Shown: piece by piece, positions 14,486 through 20,980 of the stretch
How positions within the stretch are numbered: position 1 is the first letter of the stretch
Layout: each line of letters opens with the position of its first letter
Source: an uncultured Lentisphaeria bacterium
GTDB lineage: Bacteria; Verrucomicrobiota; Lentisphaeria; Oligosphaerales; Oligosphaeraceae
Length of the DNA stretch: 34,537 nucleotides
Direction of reading: 5' to 3'
NCBI GenBank assembly: GCA_945827525.1
Contig: CALZPA010000008.1
Location: forward strand, 1-34,537
Notes under the pieces: generated by a model
Seen by the model: only the letters and a program-made list of their open reading frames with translations
Databases searched by the model: none
Told to the model about the DNA's origin: nothing
Position numbers and translations under genes: made by a program

Positions 14486-15763
14486 TCAGCGTGCCCGGAT
14501 GACCTTGCGGTCGTAGTCGATGAGGTCGTCGATCCAGCCGGCTCCGGAGGGGACGTTGTTCTGGAGGCAGAACATGTTCCAGACGTCGTTGACGGGGAAG
14601 AACTTGAGTTCCTCGAGGAGTGCGAGTCTCATGGCGCCGTCGCCGTCGTTCTCGAAGTTGCGGAGCATCTGCTGGGGCTCGAGGAGGGCGGCGAGGATGC
14701 CCTTCTGGGTGGCGCGGGTGCCGATGACCCAGGCGCCGATGCGGTTGATGGCGCCGTCGAAGAAGTCGAGTCCGATGTGGGTCTTGTCGAGGACGTCGCC
14801 GCGGACGATCTGCTGGAAGAGGTTGCGGATGTCGTCGTTGAGGATGACGACGTGGTCGGAGTCCCAGCGGATGCCTCTGGAGACGTGGAGGAGGAGTTCG
14901 TCCTTGAACTGGAAGATGGCGGAGACCTTGTCGTGGATGGTCTCGGTGGGATGGAAGTGTCCCATGTCGAGGCAGAGCATCTGGTCATGGGTCATGGCGT
15001 AGCCCATGTAGTACTCGTGGGAGCCGACGGTGTAGTCCTCGGCGCCGATGCCGAAGAGCTTGGACTCGACGGCGTCGCGGCAGAAGGCGGGGTCGATCTG
15101 GACGGAGAAGATGTCCTCGAGGGACTGGGTGAGTCGGCGTCTGGGGGACCAGCGGTCGAAGGGCTGGTCCTTGGCGCCGTCGGGAATCCAGTGGTTGACG
15201 ATGCAGGGGCTGCCCTGGTTGCGTCCCATGGCCTCGGCGATTTCGCGGCAGCGCTTGTCGTGGTTGATCCAGAAGCGGCGGATTTCCTCGCAGGGATGGG
15301 AGAGGGTGAAGCCGTCGTTGGCCTTGGGGTGCGCGAAGAAGGTGGGGTTGAAGTCGAGGGCGACGTGGTTGGCCTTGGACCAGGCCATCCAGCGGGCGAA
15401 GTGCTCGGGGCGGATCTGGTCGCGGTCGACGACCTGTCCGTCGGTCTCGGCGTAGATGGCGTGGAGGGAGAAGCGCTTGAGTCCGGGGATGAGGCTGAAG
15501 GCCTTTTCGGCGTCCTTGCGGAGGGTGTCGGCGTCCTGTGCGGCGCCAGGGTAGTTGCCGGTGGACATGATGCCGCCGCCGGAGACGCTGTCCTCGTGGA
15601 CCTCGAAGCCCTTGACGTCGTCACCCTGCCAGCACTGGATGGAGATGGGGGTGGCGGCGAGGCGGTCGAGGGCGGCGTCGGTGTCGACGCCGATGTTCTT
15701 GTACTGCTGCTTGGCGCAGTCGTAGCGCTTCTGGATCTGTTCGGCGGTGAGTTCGGGGAACAT
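14486..15763 (-). CDS. rhaA: L-rhamnose isomerase RhaA
   Basis: This encodes 425 residues and aligns by eye along its whole length with E. coli RhaA (419 residues). Conserved blocks include CWQGDDVKGFE, TGNYPGAA, ESKLFGIGAEDYTVGS, LCLDMGHFHPTETI, RWDSDHVV, HIGLDFFD and AWVIGTR. These supply the Glu, Asp and His ligands of the two metal sites. It converts L-rhamnose to L-rhamnulose in the cytosol, the first step of rhamnose breakdown. AAGGA lies nine bases before the ATG. No rhamnulokinase, aldolase or transporter is next to it; the upstream partner is a PHP-like protein 133 bases away, probably in the same transcript. The presence of rhaA implies use of rhamnose from pectin or other plant, algal or mucin glycans. 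Confidence 0.95.
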   Translation of the reverse strand: MFPELTAEQIQKRYDCAKQQYKNIGVDTDAALDRLAATPISIQCWQGDDVKGFEVHEDSVSGGGIMSTGNYPGAAQDADTLRKDAEKAFSLIPGLKRFSLHAIYAETDGQVVDRDQIRPEHFARWMAWSKANHVALDFNPTFFAHPKANDGFTLSHPCEEIRRFWINHDKRCREIAEAMGRNQGSPCIVNHWIPDGAKDQPFDRWSPRRRLTQSLEDIFSVQIDPAFCRDAVESKLFGIGAEDYTVGSHEYYMGYAMTHDQMLCLDMGHFHPTETIHDKVSAIFQFKDELLLHVSRGIRWDSDHVVILNDDIRNLFQQIVRGDVLDKTHIGLDFFDGAINRIGAWVIGTRATQKGILAALLEPQQMLRNFENDGDGAMRLALLEELKFFPVNDVWNMFCLQNNVPSGAGWIDDLIDYDRKVIRAR

Positions 15764-15896
15764 GTTGGTTGGTTTCCTTCGTGGGTTTGGGGTGATGGCC
15801 TTTGGGGGCCTGTGTGTATTCTTGTGCTCTCTTGGCTGGGCTTTCCGGTGATGGCAGGAAGAGGTGGTCTGAGCGGAGTTCTGGGACCCTTAGGCG

Positions 15897-17231
15897 TCAG
15901 CGGACCCAGGCCTTCTTTCTGACGGAGTCGGCGATGATGGAGAAGGCCTTGGAGTGTGTGGACTCCAGGAGGGCTCGGAGCGTCTCGGGTGGGGGTGCGG
16001 GGAGGGCGCCGATGTCGGCGCAGAAGCTGTTTTTGTAGGCGGCGTCATGGGAGCCGAAGTTATCGTCGGTGTAGGAGGTGTCGGCGAAGCGGAGGAGGCG
16101 GGTGTGTCCGACGAAGATGTTGGCGCCTCGGACGAAGACCTTCCGGTAGGGTGCGAGGGCCTCGGCCTCGAAGTCGTCGAGGAGTCGCTGTCCGGGCTTG
16201 TTGGCCTCGGTGCCGACGTTGATGGGGAGGTCGAGCTTGATGGCGGCGTCAAGGTAGCGGTGGAGCTCGCGGACTTTGGCGGCCTTGGTGTCGGGGTCCT
16301 TGAAGTTCCAGTTGCGGTCGGGGATGATGTTGACGGCGGCGATGCCGTGGTGCTTGAGGTACTCGAGTTGCTTGAGGGGGTTGGACTCGCCTGGGAGCGA
16401 GCCGTCGAGCCAGGCGGCCATGGGGATGGCGCGTCCGCCGTTGATGAGTCGGATGACGTCGGCGAGTGGGGGGAAGGTGCTGCTGTCGGGCTGCTGGTAG
16501 CAGACGCCGCCCTTCTTGATGAGCTTGCTGCGGAGGAGGTCGGTGAAGGCGTTGTCGTTGGCGATGGTGTTGCGGAGGGCGTCTGGGGGGAGTCCGAGGG
16601 TGGCGGCCCAGGACTGTGCGGCGCGTTCGGGGGAGCCGAGGACGGCGAGGGCCTTGTGGTGGAGGGCGACGCAGATGTGGCGCTCGGTGGCGTTGCCGGC
16701 GGGGGTGAGCGGCAGGACGTCCTGGTCATAGTCGAGCTGGAAGTCGCGAAGGACGGCGTTGATGCGTCCGATGAGGGCGCGGTTGCGCTCGTGGGAGCGT
16801 GTGAGGAGCTGTCCGAACTCCTCGGCGCGGTAGCCGGGAAGGGGTTGCCGGACGAAGCCCATGCCCATGAAGTAGAAGACTCCTGGTTCGCCGGGGGAGT
16901 TGATTTCCATGTCGGCCCATTCCGGGACGAAGGCTCTGGTCTCGCAGGCGACGGCGGCGCGGAGCTGGAGGAGGTCGGCGGCGGCGAGGAATTCGTCGAG
17001 TCCCTGGAGGACGTCGAAGTCGCAGATGGCGGCCGCATGGACTCCGAGTCGCTTCATCTCGAAGGCGATGCGGGAGGGGGACCAGCCTTCTCCGTTGTAG
17101 GAGAAGAAGGAGTGGAGATGCATGTTGACGCAGGGGGTGGTCTCGGGGAAGGCGGTGGTTCGGGCGAGCTGTTCCAGGGTCTCCCGGCGTGTCCGTTCGT
17201 CGAAGGAGTTGAGAGAGTCGAGCATGTTCAT
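15897..17231 (-). CDS. PHP-superfamily protein with altered metal motif
   Basis: This encodes 444 residues. The first PHP motif is clear: CVNMHLHSFFSYNGEGWSP (HLH at 38-40), as in histidinol phosphatase/polymerase-type metal-dependent phosphoesterases. The second motif, normally D-H-D or D-H-N, reads AAICDFDVLQG (71-73), so Phe replaces the metal-binding His. Further candidate ligands are Glu97 in ACETRAF, a GTEANKPGQ segment and a late FVGHTRLL. About 130 residues of extra helical sequence lie between the early motifs and the C-terminal part. The substrate is unknown. It is the first gene after the promoter proposed at 17317-17344 and lies 133 bases upstream of rhaA, so a link to sugar use is possible. 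CAAGGGA lies about eight bases before the ATG. Confidence 0.72.
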   Translation of the reverse strand: MNMLDSLNSFDERTRRETLEQLARTTAFPETTPCVNMHLHSFFSYNGEGWSPSRIAFEMKRLGVHAAAICDFDVLQGLDEFLAAADLLQLRAAVACETRAFVPEWADMEINSPGEPGVFYFMGMGFVRQPLPGYRAEEFGQLLTRSHERNRALIGRINAVLRDFQLDYDQDVLPLTPAGNATERHICVALHHKALAVLGSPERAAQSWAATLGLPPDALRNTIANDNAFTDLLRSKLIKKGGVCYQQPDSSTFPPLADVIRLINGGRAIPMAAWLDGSLPGESNPLKQLEYLKHHGIAAVNIIPDRNWNFKDPDTKAAKVRELHRYLDAAIKLDLPINVGTEANKPGQRLLDDFEAEALAPYRKVFVRGANIFVGHTRLLRFADTSYTDDNFGSHDAAYKNSFCADIGALPAPPPETLRALLESTHSKAFSIIADSVRKKAWVR

Positions 17232-17316
17232 GGCGTCGTCCCTTGCGGTGGATGGGGGATGGTGATGGGCGAGTCGAGGTCGAATCCGTCGTGCGGGCAG
17301 TGAGCGAGACAGGGAT

Positions 17317-17344
17317 AATATAAGGTCAAAATGCGTGGTGGCAA
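17317..17344 (-). promoter_or_regulatory. Sigma-70-like promoter of the PHP-rhaA unit
   Basis: On the minus strand TTGCCA (17344-17339), a 16-base spacer and TATATT (17322-17317) form a good -35/-10 pair in a short AT-rich island between the trxB-like stop (17368) and the PHP start (17231). Transcription would begin near 17309 with a leader of about 78 nt. Confidence 0.6.
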
Positions 17345-17367
17345 TTGTGTGTGGGGGCGGAAGTCCG

Positions 17368-18303
17368 TCAGCCCTTGTCGGCGAGGGAGCGGATGGCGTC
17401 GAGCGCGGCCATGCAGCCGGTGGCGGCGGCGGTGACGACCTGCTTGTAGGTTGGGTCGGCGCAGTCGCCGGCGGCGAAGACGCCGGGGACGGAGGTTTCG
17501 GTGCCGTGGGGGGAGGTGAGGCGGATGTGTCCCTGGGGGTCGAGGTCGAGCTGTCCCTGGAGCATGGCGGTGTTGGGCGCCTGTCCGACGGCGACGAAGA
17601 CGGCGGCGCAGGGGACGGTCTCCCGCTCGCCGGAGTCCTTGTGGCGGATGACGATGGCGGTCACCTTGCCGAGGCGGATGTCCTGGATCTCGGCGATGGC
17701 GCAGTTGAGGTGGAGGATGATGGCGGGGTTGTCGAGGATGCGCTGGCGGAGGGCGGGGGTGCCTCGGAGCGTCTCGTGGCGGCAGACGAGGTGGACGCGC
17801 GGCGAGAGGCGGGCGAGATGGAGGGCCTCGATGAGCGGGGCGTCGCCGGCGCCGCCGGCGACGGCGACGTCCTGGCCACGGAAGAGGGCGCCGTCGCAGA
17901 CGGCGCAGTAGGAGACGCCCCGGTTCTGGAGGGCCTTCTCGGAGGCGAGTCCGAGTTCGAGATGGCGTGAGCCGACGGCGACGATGAGGGCCTTGCAGGT
18001 GAGTTCGGAGCCGTCGTCGAGGCGGACGGTGTGGGGGCCGTGGGGCTGGAGGCGGAGTTCGGTGGCGATGCCGTAGTGGAGTCGGGCGCCGAGGTTCTCG
18101 GCCTGCTGGCGCATGTCCTCGGCGAGTTCGAATGCGTTCTTGGGCTGGGGGAAGCCGGGGTAGTTCTCGATGGCGCTGAGCTGGGTGGGCAGTCCGCCGG
18201 GCAGGCTGCCGGTGACGACGAGTGGGCTGAGGCCGGCGCGGGCGGCGTAGATGGCGGCGGTGAGGCCGGCGGGGCCGCTGCCGAGGATGATGAGGCTCTC
18301 CAT
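17368..18303 (-). CDS. Thioredoxin-reductase-like flavoprotein
   Basis: This encodes 311 residues, the typical low-molecular-weight TrxR length. The FAD-binding GSGPAG (8-13) and redox-active CAVC (133-136) in GVSYCAVCDGALF are intact, as is the C-terminal FAD motif FAAGDCAD. The NADPH-binding region departs from the norm: the usual GGGDSA is GGAGDAP (about 150-156), and HRRxxxR reads CRHETLR, losing one of the Arg residues that hold the 2'-phosphate. It may therefore use NADH, another reductant, or a partner other than thioredoxin. It starts 47 bases after eboE and is probably in the ebo transcript. AGGAG lies about 13 bases before the ATG. No thioredoxin gene is seen in the window. Confidence 0.88.
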   Translation of the reverse strand: MESLIILGSGPAGLTAAIYAARAGLSPLVVTGSLPGGLPTQLSAIENYPGFPQPKNAFELAEDMRQQAENLGARLHYGIATELRLQPHGPHTVRLDDGSELTCKALIVAVGSRHLELGLASEKALQNRGVSYCAVCDGALFRGQDVAVAGGAGDAPLIEALHLARLSPRVHLVCRHETLRGTPALRQRILDNPAIILHLNCAIAEIQDIRLGKVTAIVIRHKDSGERETVPCAAVFVAVGQAPNTAMLQGQLDLDPQGHIRLTSPHGTETSVPGVFAAGDCADPTYKQVVTAAATGCMAALDAIRSLADKG

Positions 18304-18350
18304 GGGGTGTCTGTCGCTCCTGGTCTGGTGGGGAGGGGGATGGTTCGTCG

Positions 18351-19499
18351 TCACTGGCGTTGGGCGAGGGCGCGGGTGACGAACGCGTGCTCGTCCCGCA
18401 TGGCGGCGATGACGGCGGCCTGGTTCTGGCGGAAGCCGGGCAGGACGCTGTAGGTGTAGGTCTCGATTTCGAGATGGGGGGTGAGTGCGGGCGTGTCGCG
18501 GAGGAGGGCGAGGGTCGCGAGGAGCTCGTCGCGGGCGGCCTCGAGGCCGGGGGCGAGCGTGGTGGCGTGGATGGGGACGTGGTAGTGGACGACGGCGCGG
18601 GCGTCGCCGTCGCCGTCGCCGTCGGGGATGGCGTCGGGCATGTCGGGTAGGGCGGTGCGCACGCGGCGGTAGCCGTCGAGCAGGCGCGTCTGGTGGAGGT
18701 AGACGTCGTCGTGGAAGTCGCGGAGGAGCGTCTGCCAGCCCTGTGGGGCGGTGACGGCGAGGGCGGCGCTGAACTGGATTTTGGGGACGGGGACGCCGTG
18801 GCGGAGGAGGAGGCGGAGTCCGTCGCCGGGGTGTCCGCCGAGGAGTTCCTGGTGGCAGGTGTCGTAGCAGACGCCGATGAGGGTTGCGGCGGGGTCGTCG
18901 GAAGCGAGGTGGCGCTGTCGGAAGTCGATGAACTGCTGTGGCGTCTCCCAGAGGCAGTCGGGCTCCATCTCGACGGCGAGGCGGATGGTGTGTCCTGTCT
19001 GCTGGCGGAGGCGTTCGAGGGCGTGGGCGCAGTCGCGGAGGTTCTGCGCGGCGAGTTCGAGGCGGTCGTGCGGGAAGTCGCGGTACCCGCAGGGGAGGGT
19101 GGAGATGGAGCCGTCGGCGTCTGGGGGGAGGATGTCGGCGAGGAGTCTGGCGACTCGGAGGGTGTAGTCGCGCCGTTCGGGGGTGCTCCAGTCGGGGAGG
19201 TAGACGCTGGTCTTGACGTGGGTGTGGTGGAAGCGTCCGTAGGGGAAGGCGTTGGCGGTCTGGGCGGTGAGCCCGTGTCGTGCCAGCTCCTGGACGAGGT
19301 GTCGGCGGGTGGTGTCGTCGTCGAGCTGTCGCATGGCGTCGGCGTCGAGCCAGAGTCCGAGTGGGAAGGGGGCGTGGTCGGGCTGTGGGATGGCGTCGCG
19401 GAGCTGTGCGAGGACGCCGTCGAGCTGGTGGAGGCGGTCGTCGAGGCCGTGTGCGGGGAAGGCGTTGGCGCAGATGGAGATGGTGGTGCGGCTGGTCAT
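18351..19499 (-). CDS. eboE: EboE-like TIM-barrel protein (metabolite traffic protein)
   Basis: This encodes 382 residues, starting MTSRTTISICANAF. The ATG overlaps the eboD stop (ATGA), so translation is coupled. Family blocks visible are ANAFPYGRFHHTHVKTSVY, LPDWSTPERRDY, SISTLPCGYRDF, EMEPDCLWETPQQF, GVCYDTCHQEL and VPKIQFSAALAV. These match EboE, a xylose-isomerase-like barrel of about 390 residues. The Glu, Asp/His and His residues at the strand ends suggest a metal site. In cyanobacteria the ebo genes are needed for moving scytonemin precursors to the periplasm; the enzymatic role of EboE is not established. Here the partners eboA, eboB, eboC and eboF are not adjacent. A thioredoxin-reductase-like gene follows instead. 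Confidence 0.87.
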   Translation of the reverse strand: MTSRTTISICANAFPAHGLDDRLHQLDGVLAQLRDAIPQPDHAPFPLGLWLDADAMRQLDDDTTRRHLVQELARHGLTAQTANAFPYGRFHHTHVKTSVYLPDWSTPERRDYTLRVARLLADILPPDADGSISTLPCGYRDFPHDRLELAAQNLRDCAHALERLRQQTGHTIRLAVEMEPDCLWETPQQFIDFRQRHLASDDPAATLIGVCYDTCHQELLGGHPGDGLRLLLRHGVPVPKIQFSAALAVTAPQGWQTLLRDFHDDVYLHQTRLLDGYRRVRTALPDMPDAIPDGDGDGDARAVVHYHVPIHATTLAPGLEAARDELLATLALLRDTPALTPHLEIETYTYSVLPGFRQNQAAVIAAMRDEHAFVTRALAQRQ

Positions 19500-20656
19500 G
19501 GCGTCTGGGGGAGGTGGAGGGCCTGGAGTCGTTCGGCGACGGCTCGGACAGCGGTCTTGAGGAGTCCGCGGTCGGGGTTTTCGCAGTCGCGGCGCTGTCC
19601 GGGGACGGTGGGGAAGGTGAGGACGAGCGAGCCACCGAGGTGTTCGCGGAATTCGTCGAGTCCGGCCATGACGGCGAGGTCGCCGTCGGGGCCGATGTCG
19701 TCGAGGTGGCGGATGGGCATGGGGATGCGGCAGGCGGTGAGGAGCCGGAGGAGCCGGTCGAAGAGAGGTTCGTCGAGGATGCCGGCGTGTTCGGCGTACC
19801 AGGTGTCGATGAGGAGTCCGAGGGCGACGGCCTCGCCGTGGCGGGCCTGTCCGCGGGCGAGTGCCTCGAGGCGGTGGGCGGCCCAGTGTCCGAAGTCGAG
19901 GGGTCTGGCGCTGCGGTGCTCGAAGGGGTCTCCGGCGGTTCCGATGTGGAGCAGGTGGAGCTCGGCGCTGCGGCGGACGGCGTGGCGCAGCGTGGGCAGG
20001 TCGCCGTCCGCGAGGGCCTCGGCGTGGCGTTCGAGCCAGGCGAAGAGGTCGGCGTCGCGGAGCAGGGCGACCTTGGCGCACTCGGCGATGGCGTGGCGGC
20101 GTTCGCGGAGGGGGAGCGTCGCGAGCATGGCGGCGTCGTTCAGGACGGCGTGGGGCGGCGCGAAGACGCCGAGCAGGTTCTTGCGCCCGAAGGCGTTGAT
20201 GGCGTTCTTGACGCCGACGCCGGAGTCGCACTGCGAGAGGGCGGTGGTGGGGACGCGGATCTGGTCGACGCCTCGGTGGAAGAGGGCGACGGCGAGGCCG
20301 GCGGCGTCGAGGAACGCGCCGCCGCCGATGAGGACGACGGCCGACTGGCGGCAGGGCGCCGCCTCGTCGAGGAGGGCGCAGAGACGGTGGAGACCGTCCT
20401 CCGACTTGAGCTGCTCGCCGCCGGGCAGGTGGCGCAGGCCCAGCGAGGGCGGCATCTCGGGCGCGAGCGCGGCGAGGGCGTCCGGCAGCTCCGGGCGGGC
20501 GTCGAGGACGGCCTCCTCGACGAGCGTGAGGACGCGCCGGTGGCCGCGGCAGGCGTCCGCGAGCAGGTGCGCGTCCGCGCCGAACAGGTCGTCGGTGAAG
20601 CAGGTGCGGTAGGCGTAGGGGATGGTGAAGGCGGTGTCGATGACGTGCGCGGCCAT
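19496..20656 (-). CDS. eboD: EboD, 3-dehydroquinate synthase-like protein
   Basis: This encodes 386 residues, starting MAAHVIDTAFTIPYAYRT. The fold is that of 3-dehydroquinate synthase: LIGGGAFLDAAGLAVA (NAD-binding glycine turn), RGVDQIRVPTTALSQCDSGVGVKN, FGRKNLLGVFAPP, then the metal-site residues in ECAKVAL, DFGHWAAH and RHGEAVALGL. Paired overlap with eboE identifies it as the EboD branch rather than aroB. The usual AroB C-terminus is replaced by a longer helical end. It probably binds NAD and a divalent metal and acts on a cyclisable sugar-phosphate-like substrate, but the product is unknown. It is the first gene of the eboD-eboE-TrxR-like unit. No Shine-Dalgarno is visible. An 8-bp-stem hairpin lies in its leader. 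Confidence 0.87.
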   Translation of the reverse strand: MAAHVIDTAFTIPYAYRTCFTDDLFGADAHLLADACRGHRRVLTLVEEAVLDARPELPDALAALAPEMPPSLGLRHLPGGEQLKSEDGLHRLCALLDEAAPCRQSAVVLIGGGAFLDAAGLAVALFHRGVDQIRVPTTALSQCDSGVGVKNAINAFGRKNLLGVFAPPHAVLNDAAMLATLPLRERRHAIAECAKVALLRDADLFAWLERHAEALADGDLPTLRHAVRRSAELHLLHIGTAGDPFEHRSARPLDFGHWAAHRLEALARGQARHGEAVALGLLIDTWYAEHAGILDEPLFDRLLRLLTACRIPMPIRHLDDIGPDGDLAVMAGLDEFREHLGGSLVLTFPTVPGQRRDCENPDRGLLKTAVRAVAERLQALHLPQTP

Positions 20657-20688
20657 GGCTGGGGAGTGGGGAAGGGGAGGGCGGGCGC

Positions 20689-20711
20689 GACGGCGGCTTG
20701 CATCCGCCGTC
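20689..20711 (-). other. Hairpin in the eboD leader
   Basis: GACGGCGG and CCGCCGTC form a perfect 8-bp stem around the 7-base loop CTTGCAT, 32 bases upstream of the eboD start. It has no U-tract. It may be a leader structure. An AT-rich stretch just beyond it (CTATACTATGG, 20719-20729) may hold the -10, but no matching -35 was found. Confidence 0.45.
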
Positions 20712-20836
20712 GGCGCACCTATACTATGGCGAATTCGGGACGCCCCGCGAGGGCGACACTAGAGAATGTACCGCCGGCGCCCCGGATTGCAAGTCGCAGA
20801 AAATGAAATTTATCCTGAAAGCAAAAAGATTGCAGA

Positions 20837-20855
20837 AAATTCACTGAATGAATTT
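20837..20855. promoter_or_regulatory. Inverted-repeat operator candidate at the GH51 promoter
   Basis: AAATTCA-CTGAA-TGAATTT is a perfect 7-bp inverted repeat with a 5-base spacer. It overlaps the first two bases of the -35 hexamer at 20854-20859. A dimeric repressor bound there would block RNA polymerase. A related GCAGAAAAT sequence occurs twice just upstream (about 20796-20804 and 20832-20840). Confidence 0.55.
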
Positions 20856-20882
20856 GACAGGAGGAAATATTGGGTATAGAAT
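20854..20882 (+). promoter_or_regulatory. Strong sigma-70-like promoter for the arabinofuranosidase-lhr unit
   Basis: TTGACA (20854-20859), exactly 17 bases, then TAGAAT (20877-20882): a perfect -35, optimal spacing and a 5/6 -10. It is in an AT-rich island, with predicted start near 20889 and a leader of about 92 nt to the ATG at 20981. Confidence 0.8.
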
Positions 20883-20980
20883 AGAGATTGTTCCGTGGGT
20901 GATAGTGGTGTTTGATTGTGATTTAGGATAAGTCATAAGGTTCGTTTGTGGCCGTCGTGTGCGGCCGAGGAGCAGAAGCG

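Noticed and set aside
18351-20231. Extension of the eboE frame upstream to 20231 (626 codons)
   Set aside because: The first 244 codons overlap eboD in another frame and read as Arg/Pro-rich shadow. The ATGA overlap with the eboD stop gives the natural start at 19499.
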